Part shown: positions 1 to 9,563 of the stretch, one piece after another
How the letters are laid out: each line of letters starts with the position of its first letter
How positions within the stretch are numbered: position 1 is the first letter of the stretch
Assembly (NCBI GenBank): GCA_046349775.1
Contig: JAXMBS010000065.1
Span: forward strand, 1 to 31,899
Source: JAEUIG01 sp046349775
GTDB lineage: Bacteria; Planctomycetota; Planctomycetia; Planctomycetales; Planctomycetaceae
DNA length: 31,899 nucleotides
Reading direction: 5' to 3'
Position numbers and translations under genes: made by a program
The notes under the pieces: model-generated
What the model saw: the letters and a program-made list of their open reading frames with translations, nothing else
Databases searched by the model: none
What the model was told of the DNA's origin: nothing

Positions 1-1101
1 CTGGCCTCGGCGGAGGGCGATGGCCGCCCGTCCCGTGTAGGCGCCGGCGCAGTTCGGGTCGATGCGCAGGGCGCGTTCGAAATCGGCCAGTGCTTCGTCG
101 AGTCGATCGGCCCGCAGGAATGTCTGGCCGCGGCGGACCCACAGGTGCGGATCCGAGGGAGACCGCATGAGCGACTGATTGACTTCCGCCAGTTGCACCA
201 GCGACGCGGCGCAATCCGCGTCCTTCGTCGCGGCGTCGGTGCGGCCCATCCGCTCCAGCGCGTCGGCCCGCTGCAGGTAGTACTTGGGGAGATTGGGCTG
301 CAGTTCGATGGCTTTTGTCAGGTCGGCGACCGACTCGGCATAGCGTTCGAGCTTGTGCCAGGCCAGCGCCCGATTCGTCCAGCTTCCCGGAAAGTCGGAG
401 TTGAGCTCAATGGCGCTGGAGAACGAAGCGATGGCGTCGTCGTAGCGTTTGAGCTGGATCAGCGCCAGTCCGCGGTTGTTGAGCGCGTCGCGGTACTTGG
501 GATCGAGGCGCAGCGCGGCATCGAAGTCCGCAACCGCCAGTTCTGCGTCGCCGAGGGCGAGCCGGGTGAGGCCGCGATTGTTGTAAGGATGGGGATACGC
601 CAGGTCGAGGCCGATGGCGTCGCTGAAGTCGTCCAGGGCCCGGTCGTAATTCTGCTGATTCAAGTAGTAGAACCCGCGCGAATTGCGATAGTGCGCATTG
701 CCGGGATCGAGCTCAATGGCGTGCGTGAGATCGGCGATGGCTTTCGGCAGCAATTGTGCCTGCGCAAGCAGCGCTCCCCGCGCAGCGTAGTGTTCTGCGG
801 CTTTCGGAGCGGCTGCGATCGCTGCCGTCAGCGCGCGGACGGCGCCAACAATGTCCCCTTGCTTGTGCAGCAGCTCGGCTTTGGCGAGGTGCGCGGCTGC
901 CGTCTCTGCGGCAGATATCGCCGGAGCGGTGGCCGGCTCAGGCGCGGAGGTCGCCGCTGCTGTGGGCGGAGTCGCTGGCGCCTGTGCGACGGCTCCGGGG
1001 GACGAATTCACAGCCGGTGCGGCGGCCTGTTCGGCGGGCGGCTGTTCCGTACCGCAGCCGGCGGCCAGACAGAAGATCAACGGAAGAATGAGGATACGCA
1101 T
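1..1101 (-). CDS. TPR-repeat lipoprotein (3' end off window)
   Basis: The reverse strand is open from an ATG at 1101 to base 1 with no stop, giving 367 residues of a protein that continues beyond the window. It begins with a short hydrophobic leader ending in a near-canonical lipobox (LAAGC, Cys16), so it is probably a membrane-anchored lipoprotein. A Pro/Ala-rich linker covers about residues 20-65. From about residue 70 onward it is made of 34-residue tetratricopeptide repeats with typical signatures such as NNRGLALIQLKRYDDAIA, AIELDPGNAHYRNSRG and ALADFERALRIDPN, at least seven units. TPRs are protein-protein scaffolds, and no catalytic domain is visible. It is divergent from coaD with about 260 bases between. 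The partner and the true length are unknown. Confidence 0.9.
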   Translation of the reverse strand, partial: MRILILPLIFCLAAGCGTEQPPAEQAAAPAVNSSPGAVAQAPATPPTAAATSAPEPATAPAISAAETAAAHLAKAELLHKQGDIVGAVRALTAAIAAAPKAAEHYAARGALLAQAQLLPKAIADLTHAIELDPGNAHYRNSRGFYYLNQQNYDRALDDFSDAIGLDLAYPHPYNNRGLTRLALGDAELAVADFDAALRLDPKYRDALNNRGLALIQLKRYDDAIASFSSAIELNSDFPGSWTNRALAWHKLERYAESVADLTKAIELQPNLPKYYLQRADALERMGRTDAATKDADCAASLVQLAEVNQSLMRSPSDPHLWVRRGQTFLRADRLDEALADFERALRIDPNCAGAYTGRAAIALRRGQ

Positions 1102-1361
1102 GGCGCCGCACTCCTTTGCGGTGTCGTGGCGAATCTTCGCCGGCGGCGCCCTCCTGGCGGCCGAGGTGCGCCGGACTCCATGTGGCGGAGTCGGCACGTG
1201 GCCCTAACGCGGCGAAGGGGCGGCTTTTAGTGCGGATCGGAGCCTGCCGTCAATGGCGGTTTATGCTCCACAAACGGCGGTGTATCTGCCCGGACGGGCT
1301 TTCGTGTGTCTTGCAGCGATGACGCTGGACGCTGCGGGCATGGCACCGTACGCTCACTGGC

Positions 1362-1892
1362 ATGGGCGCCTCTCTCAACCCGCGGCACGCCGTCTATGCC
1401 GGAAGTTTTGACCCGGTCACGCTCGGCCACGTCGACATTGTCCAGCGTGGCGCACGGATCTACGAACAGGTCACCATCGCGGTCGGCATGAACCCCGAGA
1501 AGTCTCCGCTGTTCTCCGCCGCAGAGCGCGTCTCGTTGCTCAAGGCGGTGTTCTGCGATCTGCCGAACGTCTCGGTGGACTGTTTTCAGGGACTGACCGT
1601 CGACTTCGTCCAGCGCTGCGGCGCGAGCGTGATGCTGCGGGGCATTCGCACGGTCAGCGATCTCGAGTCTGAATTCTCGATGGCCCTGGCAAACGCCACG
1701 CTCGCGCCGCAGGTCGAGACCGTGTTCCTGATGGCGAGCGACCGGTACTCGCACATCTCCAGTACGCTGATCCGGCAAGTGGCGCTCTTCGGACAGGGAA
1801 CGGCCTCGGAGAAGCTGCGCCAATTCGTCCCGCACCCCGTGATCGCCCCGCTGCTCGCCAAGTGTCACGCGCTGGCGCAAGAGTCCGGCTGA
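1362..1892 (+). CDS. coaD: Phosphopantetheine adenylyltransferase
   Basis: This 176-residue protein has the usual length and motifs of bacterial CoaD, which transfers AMP from ATP to 4'-phosphopantetheine to make dephospho-CoA, the penultimate step of coenzyme A synthesis in the cytoplasm. Visible signatures are the nucleotidyltransferase motif AVYAGSFDPVTLGHVDI near the N-terminus (TxGH class), the NPEKSPLF segment, the phosphopantetheine/ATP-binding LRGIRTVSDLESEF in the middle and the ISSTLIRQ motif towards the end. The ATG at 1362 puts nine residues before the conserved strand, slightly longer than many homologues. No strong ribosome binding site is seen. It converges on malQ with only 7 bases between the two stops. 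Confidence 0.96.
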   Translation: MGASLNPRHAVYAGSFDPVTLGHVDIVQRGARIYEQVTIAVGMNPEKSPLFSAAERVSLLKAVFCDLPNVSVDCFQGLTVDFVQRCGASVMLRGIRTVSDLESEFSMALANATLAPQVETVFLMASDRYSHISSTLIRQVALFGQGTASEKLRQFVPHPVIAPLLAKCHALAQESG

Positions 1893-1899
1893 CGGTGCG

Positions 1900-3483
1900 T
1901 CACGGCTGCCGCCCGCAGTTGTGCGTCAGCTGCTGCAATCGTTCCTCGGTCGCTCGTGTCAATTGACCGGGCGCCAGGCGCCATTGCCAGTTGCCGGTCG
2001 CCGACCCGGGGAGATTGAAGCGCCCGTCGCTCCCCAGACTGAGCACGTCCTGCAGCGGCGCGATGGCCGTGTCGGCGGCCGATTGCCAGGCCGACCGGAT
2101 CATGTCCCAGGCGATGTCCGACCCATCGGTCCCCACGTAGGCCAGCACCGCTGCCCGTTCGCGTTCGACTTCGTCTGCGTTGCGCGTCGTCCCCTCTCCC
2201 GCGTGGCTGTGGAACCAACCCACGGTTGTGTCGTTGTCGTGCGTCCCCGTATAGACGACGCAGTGCGGCGGGAAATTGTGCGGCTGATACTCGGCCGACT
2301 TGGGATCAGCGCCGAACGCGAACTGCAGCACACGCATTCCCGGCGCCCCGACCGCCTCGCGCAACGCGTCGACCTGCGGCGTAATAATTCCCAGGTCTTC
2401 GGCGACGAGCGGAATCGGCCCTAGCGCCGCTTCCGCGGCGCGAAACAGGTCGATGCCCGGGCCTGGAACCCAGCGTCCACCCCGTGCATCGGGCGCCCCT
2501 CCCGGAATCTCCCAGTACGACTCGAATCCGCGGAAGTGATCGATGCGAATCACATCAAACAGCCGCAGCGACTGCCGGAACCGATCGATCCACCATCGAT
2601 ACCCGTCCGCGGCCAGCACGTCCCAGCGGTACAGCGGGTTACCCCACAACTGCCCGCTGGCGCTGAAATAGTCCGGCGGCACGCCGGCGACAACTGTCGG
2701 GCGGCCGCCATCGTCAAGCTGAAACAGGCACTGCTGGACCCAGACGTCGGCGCTGTCGTGCGCGACGAAGTTCGGGATGTCCCCCATGATCCGCACACGC
2801 CGGGAACTGGCGTAGGCCCGCAAACCGGTCCACTGCCGGGCGAATTCGAACTGGATAAATGCTTCTCGCTCCAGACTGTCGGCCAGCCGTTGGCGGGCTG
2901 CATCGAGTGCGGCCGGCTCGCGGTGGACAAGTTCCGACGGCCATTCGGTCCAGGCCTGTGCCCCAGCCTCCTCCTTGAGCGCGGCGTACAGCACGTAGTC
3001 ATCCAGCCAGGCCGCCTCGGCCGCTTGAAATTTCGCGAGCTCCGCCTGATCTGCACCCTGGCCGGACCGAAAGCGTTCATAGGCCAAAGCCAGACGCGGT
3101 TGTCGCCAGGCGTTGACAGCCTCGAAATCGACGCGGTCGGCAGGAAACGGGTGCTCCGGCTCAATCTCGTCGGGCTTCAACCAGCCCCGCTCGACCAGGA
3201 GTTCCAGGCTGATCAGCAGTGGACTGCCGGCGAAGGCCGACGTCGCCTGATAGGGGGAATTGCCGTACCCGGTCGGGCTGACAGGGAGCACCTGCCACAG
3301 CGACTGACCCGCCCGCGCCAGAGAGTCGACGAAATCGAACGCGGCGGGTCCCAGATCGCCGCAACCGAGTGCGCCCGGCAACGAAGTGACGTGCAGCAGG
3401 ATGCCGGCGGAACGCGGAAATCGATGGCTCAAAGCGTCGTCCGTGAAACAGGTCGCGCCGGAGTACGATAGCAGGTGCGTCAA
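1900..3483 (-). CDS. malQ: 4-alpha-glucanotransferase (amylomaltase)
   Basis: This is a 527-residue GH77 enzyme of normal single-domain amylomaltase length. It transfers alpha-1,4-glucan segments between maltodextrins and works in glycogen or maltodextrin turnover in the cytoplasm. The N-terminal SAGILLHVTSLPG, WQVLPVSPTGYGNSPYQ and PDYFSASGQLWGNPLY blocks are family hallmarks. The catalytic elements are visible: the nucleophile Asp in FDVIRIDHFRGFESYWEIP, the acid/base Glu in PLVAEDLGIITPQV and the stabilising Asp in VVYTGTHDNDTTVGW. The longest frame starts at a TTG (3483). No ATG lies between it and the conserved core, and no good Shine-Dalgarno stands before it, so the start is uncertain. 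A hairpin at 3500-3549 lies just upstream. Confidence 0.95.
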   Translation of the reverse strand: MTHLLSYSGATCFTDDALSHRFPRSAGILLHVTSLPGALGCGDLGPAAFDFVDSLARAGQSLWQVLPVSPTGYGNSPYQATSAFAGSPLLISLELLVERGWLKPDEIEPEHPFPADRVDFEAVNAWRQPRLALAYERFRSGQGADQAELAKFQAAEAAWLDDYVLYAALKEEAGAQAWTEWPSELVHREPAALDAARQRLADSLEREAFIQFEFARQWTGLRAYASSRRVRIMGDIPNFVAHDSADVWVQQCLFQLDDGGRPTVVAGVPPDYFSASGQLWGNPLYRWDVLAADGYRWWIDRFRQSLRLFDVIRIDHFRGFESYWEIPGGAPDARGGRWVPGPGIDLFRAAEAALGPIPLVAEDLGIITPQVDALREAVGAPGMRVLQFAFGADPKSAEYQPHNFPPHCVVYTGTHDNDTTVGWFHSHAGEGTTRNADEVERERAAVLAYVGTDGSDIAWDMIRSAWQSAADTAIAPLQDVLSLGSDGRFNLPGSATGNWQWRLAPGQLTRATEERLQQLTHNCGRQP

Positions 3484-3499
3484 GCGTGGCGGAATCTGT

Positions 3500-3549
3500 G
3501 CTCCCGTCTTAGCCCCCGGCGGCTCGCCAGGAGCTATGACGGCGGGAGC
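3500..3549 (-). repeat. Two-tier hairpin between the PspA-like operon and malQ
   Basis: An inner stem pairs 3511-3521 with 3525-3535 (11 pairs on the minus-strand RNA, three of them G-U, loop of 3). An outer stem pairs 3500-3506 (GCTCCCG) with 3543-3549 (CGGGAGC). It lies just after the small ORF at 3556-3639 and just before malQ. No U-tract follows, so it could be a 3'-end hairpin or an extragenic palindrome rather than a standard intrinsic terminator. Confidence 0.5.
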
Positions 3550-3555
3550 TTGGAC

Positions 3556-3639
3556 TCAGTGTCGATTCTCGATCCGAATCCTGTCCACTCGCCACCACGC
3601 CCGGCACAGCCGCCACAAGTCCCGCAGCAGTCGCCTCAT
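3556..3639 (-). CDS. Putative 27-residue basic peptide ORF downstream of the PspA-like gene
   Basis: An ATG at 3639 is preceded by a good Shine-Dalgarno (CAGGAG about 8 bases upstream) and opens a 27-codon frame ending in TGA at 3556. The peptide starts MRRLLRDLWRLCRAWWRVDR and is rich in Arg, Leu and Trp, so it could form a basic amphipathic helix able to sit on a membrane surface. It begins 26 bases after the stop of the PspA-like gene on the same strand, which suggests translational coupling in one transcript. I recognise no family. Its small size means the case rests on the ribosome binding site, position and composition only. Confidence 0.4.
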   Translation of the reverse strand: MRRLLRDLWRLCRAWWRVDRIRIENRH

Positions 3640-3665
3640 GGCTCAGTCTCCTGTAATGCCGCGAC

Positions 3666-4343
3666 TCACGGCGTCTGCACCCGCTCCTTGAGCGCCGCAA
3701 ACTCCGCCTCCAGCTGCTCGCGCCGCTCGTCCGCCGCAAACTTCGCCGCCAGCGCGTCCGCATTCGGATCGCGCCCCTCCAGCCGGTCGTACGCGTCGCT
3801 CATCGCCTCCGCCCGCTCAACCCGCCGCTCCAGTCGGCTGAACTCGGCAAACGCCGACGTCCCCTCCGCTCGCGACAGCGCATCGTTGATCCGGTTCGCC
3901 GACGCGGCTCGGCTCAGCCGCGCCACCAGGATCGTCCGCTTGTGCCGCGCCTGACGGATCTTGTCCTCCAGATCGCGATACGCCGCCTGTAGCTTGACGG
4001 TCTGCGCTTGCTGCGACTCATACGTCTCTTGCAGCGCCGCCACGCGCTCCTCAAGTCGCAGCTTTTGCTCAATCGCACTGCGGGCACCCGCTTCATCCCC
4101 GCGCTTCAGCGCCGTCTCCGCCCGCGCCGCCCACTGATCCGCCTGTTCGCGCGTCGTCTCCACCTGCTTCGCCAGTTGGATTTCATCAGCGACGGTCTCC
4201 GCGACCGAGGCCCGCACCGTCGCCAACTCCTCTTCCATGTCGCAGATCAGCTGATGCAGCATCCGCTCCGGGTCTTCGACTTTCTCTCGCAGGGAGGTGA
4301 TGCTGGAACGCATGACAAACGTGAAACTCTCGAGCCAGGTCAT
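3666..4343 (-). CDS. PspA/IM30 (Vipp1) family protein
   Basis: A 225-residue protein almost entirely predicted as long coiled-coil helix, as in the PspA/IM30 family, whose ESCRT-III-like members bind and stabilise membranes under stress. Family-like features are an N-terminal amphipathic segment (MTWLESFTFVMRSSITSLRE), the DPERMLHQLICDMEEEL block, and repeated Glu/Arg/Ala-rich heptads to the end. The frame stays open upstream to 4460, but the ATG at 4343 is preferred because TGAGGAGA stands about 6 bases before it and family homology begins there. It is shorter at the C-terminus than Vipp1. It lies 88 bases downstream of a giant membrane protein gene on the same strand and is followed by a small basic peptide ORF, a context that fits envelope maintenance (inference). 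Confidence 0.88.
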   Translation of the reverse strand: MTWLESFTFVMRSSITSLREKVEDPERMLHQLICDMEEELATVRASVAETVADEIQLAKQVETTREQADQWAARAETALKRGDEAGARSAIEQKLRLEERVAALQETYESQQAQTVKLQAAYRDLEDKIRQARHKRTILVARLSRAASANRINDALSRAEGTSAFAEFSRLERRVERAEAMSDAYDRLEGRDPNADALAAKFAADERREQLEAEFAALKERVQTP

Positions 4344-4390
4344 CGAAGTCTCCTCATAGAAGATGGTTTGGTAACTCGTCATAGAACTCT

Positions 4391-4417
4391 GAGCCACGGG
4401 GTTCATCCCCGTGGCAC
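4391..4417. repeat. Short dispersed palindrome, copy 1
   Basis: A perfect 9-bp inverted repeat (arms GCCACGGGG and CCCCGTGGC, 4393-4401 and 4407-4415, loop of 5) lies between the giant membrane protein gene and the PspA-like gene. The 27-base unit from GAGCCACGGG to CGTGGCAC recurs at 31005-31032 with one substitution and one inserted base, so it is a repeated extragenic palindrome rather than a gene-specific terminator. Confidence 0.7.
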
Positions 4418-4431
4418 ACATCACCGATCGT

Positions 4432-7400
4432 TCAATCCCACGCCTCCAGCCGTGCCGCAATCATCCGCAGTCGCTGCAGCATCAGTTCCCGGTGTCGTTC
4501 GCAGTACGCCGCCAGCCCGATCACGGCGGTTCCGACTCCGATTCCGACAATCCACAGCAGGCTCGCATTGTCGAGGCTGCCGCGAATCACCATCGCAACG
4601 AGATCGGCCACCAGAAATGCAGTCCCCGCATACATCAGCGCCCTGACCCGCAGTCCGATCGCCGCCAGCGTGATCAGCACTGACACGATCAGCAGCGTCA
4701 GCAGGTGCAGCCAGCTCCCTTCGACGATGTGGAATGTCGGCGAGACCAGGATCGTCAGTGCGCCGACGTAACGCAGCGGATCGACAGAGCCGGACGGAAT
4801 CTGCGGCTTCAGCAGTTCGACCAGCCCCAGGACCGTCAGGCCCAGCGGAATCATGAAGAACTGCGGATCGCTGACCTCGAGTTCCCGCCACAGCAGGATC
4901 GACGCGATGTTCAGGACCGCCGCTGAAAGAATCAGCAGCCCGGACGATTTCTGCTCCAGCCCGCGCCAGAAGTAGAAGGCCGCTGTCAGCAGCAGTGCGA
5001 GACTGTTGAGACCGAGCCAACCGGGCGCGGTCGCCGAAACGTGCCGCCACAGGCAGATTCCCACCGTTGCCAGTGGCAACAGCAGGCTTGTCCACTCAAA
5101 CGGCTGGCTCAAGACGTTCCAGCGGCGTGAAGCAGTCGCGGCCCGACTGACTCCGAACAGCACCGCCGCCAGCACCACAGGCGCAAACCGCCCGACGATG
5201 CCGCCGAGATGCAGCACACCCATCCACCACAGGTAAACCGCCCCGACGACCGCAATTTCCTCCGCCAGCCAGACATGCAGTTCGCCCAGGTCGCGAGAGG
5301 AGATCCCGTGCGTCGTTGTCGTCGGTTCCGCGGTGGCACGACGCATGGCGAGCCACAACTGCTCGGCCGTGACCAGTCCGAAGACCGCGACAGCGACTTG
5401 ATCGCTTCCCATGCCGACAACCCCGCATCATGCAGCAGCGTTGTGTTCGCGACGCAGACGAAAGCCACGACCAGGTACGAGTACCGATGGTATGTCGGCC
5501 AGATTGCGGTCGATCGTGCTCGCATCCAGTCGCTGTTCCACAGCAGGGACAGCAACACCGCCATCAGCGCGAGCGGCAACGCTGTCGCGGGCGCCAGTGG
5601 CAGTCTGAAGTCGATGAGCGAATGCAGCGCCGGATTCGTCAGTTGCAGCACGCCCGCCAGGCACTGCCATCCGGCCACCGACATCGCTGCGGTTCTCAGC
5701 GCGGGTTGCTGCCACGCCGCCGCCGACCACAACAGGCCGGCCAGCGACAACATCCCGGCGACGCGAAACTCTGCTGTGAACACCGGTAGCGAGCCCAGCG
5801 CAACCGCGGCCAGCGTCATCACCGTGCACACTCGCACAGCGCCGATTGTCGAAACCCAATGCTCGAAGCTCTCTCGGTGACGCGGCAGCCGGCCGATGGC
5901 CACCAATGGCAGGATCGTCGCCAGCGCCGGGTACCAGCCGCAGACGGCCCCCCAGCCGAACACTGTTGCGGCCAGCACGCCGAGTGACAGCTCGGCCAGC
6001 ATCCAGCCGAGCACTGTCAGCGCGGCCGACTGCCTTCGCCACGCCGCATCGATCACCCAGCACAGGCTGATCAGCGCGACGATCCAGGCCGTGAATGCCG
6101 CTCCCGTCAACACGGTCCACGACATCATCGGAATCGCGTACAGGACCGTTGTGCCCGCCTGCCCGCACATCGCGATATCCGCTGCAGCGTGACGCAGAAC
6201 ATGTCGCGGAAGGACCGCCGCAGTCGCCAGCGAGTCGTTTCCCGACATCGCGTACACGTGTTTTGCGCGACCGCCGACGATCCACAGCACTCCGAGGATC
6301 ACCGACTCCAGTGACATGACGGCCGCGAATGTCCAGCCGGCATCGCGCGCCACCGCTGCCGCCAGCAAAGCCGCGAATGCGAACGCAGTTCGCGCCAAAT
6401 TCCGGCTGGCCAGCTGCCAGGCGTGCACAAACAGCAGCACTCCGCACACGATTCCGGCAACGATCGCCATGTGTCCAAAGACCGCAGCTCTTGCAGAGCC
6501 AGTTGACCGCCGTCACCAGCAGCACGGTCACGCTTGCAAGCCGACACAGCGGCGCCGTCTGCCAGTGGCTTAGTGAGTCCGCGTCGAACATGGACCGACG
6601 ATCGATCACCTTGCCCGGCCACAGCAGCAGCCCGGCCGTCGTGACCCATGCCAGCAGCGGCAATTCGACGCTGTGCCGCCACAGCAACACCTGTTCGACG
6701 AACGTCTGCGCGCCCGCTCCCCGCTACGAGAAACGCCGCAATCGCCGCCGGCAGCAGCCGCCGGTCGCGGAAGATCACCAGTTGCAGCCCGAACAAGACA
6801 GTGAGCGCGAGGCCCACTGGGAACAGTGCCTTTCCATGCGTGAGCGACACTCCCAGCAGCAGCACGCCCAGTCCGATTGCGAACTGCCGCAGTGGCGTCG
6901 AGAACAGCGTTTCACGTCGCCGCTGCAGCAAGGCCGCGACACAACTCAGTCCCGCGAGCAACGGCAGGTATGTCAGCCCGTAGAACGCATAGGGCAATCG
7001 CGGCTCGTGGACCGCCGTTGCCCCCGCGTGGATGATTTCCTGCACTGTCTCACGGCAGAACGCTGGCGTCGTCTGGTATGCCGTCAGGATCGCCAGCAGC
7101 ATCAGCCACACGAACCCGCGATGTCCGGTCCGCCGCGCCGTCACACCCAGAACAACCGCAGCCAGTGCCGCAGTCGGCGTGAGGGCCTGCGTCTCGGGAA
7201 AACCAATTCCGGCGACGCACACGCCGGCCACCGTCAACACCAGCCCCAGGAAGATCGGCAGCACCAGGCTCCACGGCAACGGTCGCGGCACAGCCGCATT
7301 CCGCTCCTGGTACACCCAGGCGAGTGCATCGGCCGTGAGCAGGACCGGAATCGCCGTCAGCACGAGCCCAAAGCCGAGCCAGGTGACCGGCATGTACGGC

Positions 7401-8086
7401 GCGAGAGTCACCGTGAACAACGTGACGAACATCGCACCGAGCAGCAGCACCGGCGCGAAACCACAAATGCGCGGCAGACGATGTTCTTCCGTCAGCCAGA
7501 AGACATGCCGGTTCACCTTCACGGCGCCAACGGCGAACACGCTCCAGAGTCCCAGCGCGACAAGCGCCGCGAGTGACGTTGGGAGCGTCGGCACGATCGC
7601 GCCGGCCATCGCCAGCAGCGAGTAGCAGGCGACAAACGTCGGCTGTGGACCGCGCAGAAAGTGACGAAAGATCCGCCGCGATGCCAGTAGCGAGAATGCC
7701 GCCGTCACTGCCAGCAACACCAGCATTCCGGCCTGCCCGAACAGTGCACTCCAACTGGCGACCGGAGCGGGCTGCACCCAGTGCAGACCCAGAAACGTCA
7801 GTGGGATCAGCAGCACCGTCAGCAGCATCAGCCCGGCGCCAGTTTTCCGCAGGCCGAGGCTGTGAAAACTGAGCTGTCCCAGTCCGTGAATTCCGGCCGT
7901 GTAGCCCAGCAGGATCAAGTACTTCCAGACCGGCGTGTAGTCGTCCCAGTGCGCCGTCACCAGCATCAGGGACGACCCGACCAGGATCAGAATCCCGATC
8001 CCCAGCATCCACTTGATGTTCTGATCCTGGAAAAACGCGTCCAGGAAACGCAGAAACGGGGACCGCGGCTCGGACGGCGCACTCAT
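4432..8086 (-). CDS. Giant polytopic membrane protein, interrupted by three frameshifts
   Basis: Four consecutive minus-strand frames join into one gene of about 1,215 codons. The start is the ATG at 8086 (MSAPSEPRSPFLRFLDAFF). The frame changes near 6720, 6490 and 5395, and the last frame stops at 4432. In each case the hydrophobic pattern continues seamlessly in the next frame (for example WLCKS then AAVFGHMAIVAG, and EAIKSL then AVAVFGLVTAEQLW). A short cytoplasmic N-terminus is followed by a long series of Leu/Ala/Val-rich segments, probably more than 25 transmembrane helices. It resembles the large, poorly characterised planctomycete membrane proteins related to DUF2157. No catalytic or transport motif is evident. 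A hairpin overlapping its ribosome binding site lies at 8094-8159. The frameshifts are probably sequencing errors. Confidence 0.75.
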
Positions 8087-8093
8087 GGCGAGA

Positions 8094-8159
8094 CCTCGTG
8101 ATCAGACTTCCGGCTTCTGTCACCGCACAAGGCGGCGGCCCGAGCCGGATATCACGAGG
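8094..8159 (-). promoter_or_regulatory. Leader hairpin overlapping the ribosome binding site of the giant membrane protein gene
   Basis: A perfect 9-bp inverted repeat (CCTCGTGAT at 8094-8102, ATCACGAGG at 8151-8159) encloses a second 6-bp stem (CCGGCT 8110-8115, AGCCGG 8143-8148) and a small GC-rich inner hairpin. On the minus-strand RNA the 3' arm contains CGAGG, the only Shine-Dalgarno-like sequence, 7 bases before the AUG at 8086. Folding would hide the ribosome binding site. It may instead be a 3'-end hairpin for the DUF1501 gene that stops at 8194, but no U-tract follows. Confidence 0.45.
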
Positions 8160-8193
8160 AATTCTGCAAATGCCGTCAGCGTCCCAGCGGTAA

Positions 8194-9563
8194 TCACGTC
8201 AACAGTTCACGGATCGGCGCACCGTCCGCCAGAATCGGCTTGGAGCGGCCGGCAGAATCGGCGATCCGCCGCGACGGATCGATCGGAGCAAGTGATACAG
8301 CGTGGCCAGCACATCGGCGGGGCGACGAGCCTCATCGCGCGGCTCTTCCCCGTGCGACGTGGTCGAGCCAAAAACCGTGCCGCCGCGAATGCCGCCGCCT
8401 CCGAGCAAAGCGCAGCCGGCCGCTCCCCAGTGATCCCGTCCGCCGCGCGCTCGGTCCCGGGTGTGCGGCCGAACTCCCCACACCACGACAATCACCTGTT
8501 CGTACAGCCCGCGTTCGACGAGGTCGGTGATCAGTCCCGACAGCATCCGGTCGTACGCCGGCAGCATGATCTGGAAATACCTGTCGATCTCCGCGTGGTT
8601 GTCCCACAGGTTCGACGAGATGTCGGTATTGAGCGTGATGAACGACACGCCCGCCTCGACCAGCCGCCGACAGAGCAGGGCCGCCTGGCCCCAGCCTGTC
8701 TGTCCGTAGCGCTCACGCGTCTGTGGCGACTCCTGCGACAGGTCGAAGGCGTTGCGGACATGTGGAGAGGTGACGAGGTCCAGCGCCTGTCGATAGAAGC
8801 CGTCCAGCGCTGGGTGTCCGTCGTTTCGGGCGGCGGCGTGATGCAGGCCGTCAAACTGCTCGCGGAGACTCATCCGTCGCCCCAGCCGCGGGGCGTCCAA
8901 CCCGGCGACCGGTTGCAGCGCGGGCAGTTCGAACCGAACGTCGCTGCCGTATCCGGGAAACGGCGTGATGACATGCAGCGGCTCGAACGCCGGCCCGAGC
9001 GTCGTCGCGTTAAATTGCCGCGAGTAGGTTTCGATCGCCAGGTTCGGACGCACGTGGATGTACGGCACGGCCACCGGCGAATCCTCACCCAGCGCCCGGG
9101 CGATACAGGAGCCGATCGAGGGGTGTGTTGGCTCCGGTCGCGCCGACGTCGGGCCGAAGTAGCCGGTCTGCATCCAGTGCGTGCCGGCGACGTGGTCATC
9201 GCTGTCGTGATGCAGCGAGCGGACGACGGCGAGATGTCGCATGATCGGCGCGTGCAACGGCAGCAGCTCGCACACGTCCATGCCGGGTTCGGCGGTGGCG
9301 ACGGGCCGGAACGGGCCGCGGTATTCGGCGGGAGCATCCGGCTTCATATCGTAGAGATCGATATGGCTGGGGCCGCCGCCGAGCCAGATCTGAATGACGG
9401 CCTTGTTGGTCGCCCGCGCTTGACCGGCGCCGACGGTGCCACGCCATAGTGCCGCGGTCCCCAATCCGCCGCCGGCGCCGACCGAGGCCCGCAACCATCC
9501 TCGTCGCGACAGCAGCGTCTGGTGCCGGGTGTATGGAACCGTGAGTTCGATCATGGCCGTCAT
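8194..9563 (-). CDS. DUF1501 family Tat-exported protein (three indels)
   Basis: This encodes a DUF1501 protein, a large secreted planctomycete family distantly related to sulfatase/alkaline-phosphatase folds, function unknown. The N-terminus carries a twin-arginine leader (SRRGWLRASVGAGGGLG). Family blocks follow: VIQIWLGGGPSHIDLYDMKPDAP, RHLAVVRSLHHDSDDHVAGTH, GWGQAALLCRRLVEAGVSFIT, a GRDHWG motif and ADVLATLYHLL. The conserved GEFGRTP motif is present but out of frame. Indels near 8480, 8444 and 8284 are needed to restore it and the natural C-terminus (SAGRSKPILADGAPIRELLT, stop at 8194). Without correction the frame ends a few bases earlier, at 8199, in unrelated residues. The start may be the ATG at 9563 or 9554. 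It is divergent from the VIT/vWA gene. Confidence 0.88.

Noticed and set aside
145..1230. Plus-strand open frame of about 361 codons
   Set aside because: It is antisense to the TPR lipoprotein, which has repeated TPR consensus and a lipobox. The plus-strand product is Arg/Gly-rich noise.
2536..3471. Plus-strand open frame of about 311 codons
   Set aside because: It lies wholly antisense to malQ, whose catalytic motifs are clear. The plus-strand translation matches no family and is a GC-rich shadow frame.
8085..9449. Plus-strand open frame of about 454 codons
   Set aside because: It is antisense to the DUF1501 gene, whose family motifs and Tat leader are unmistakable.
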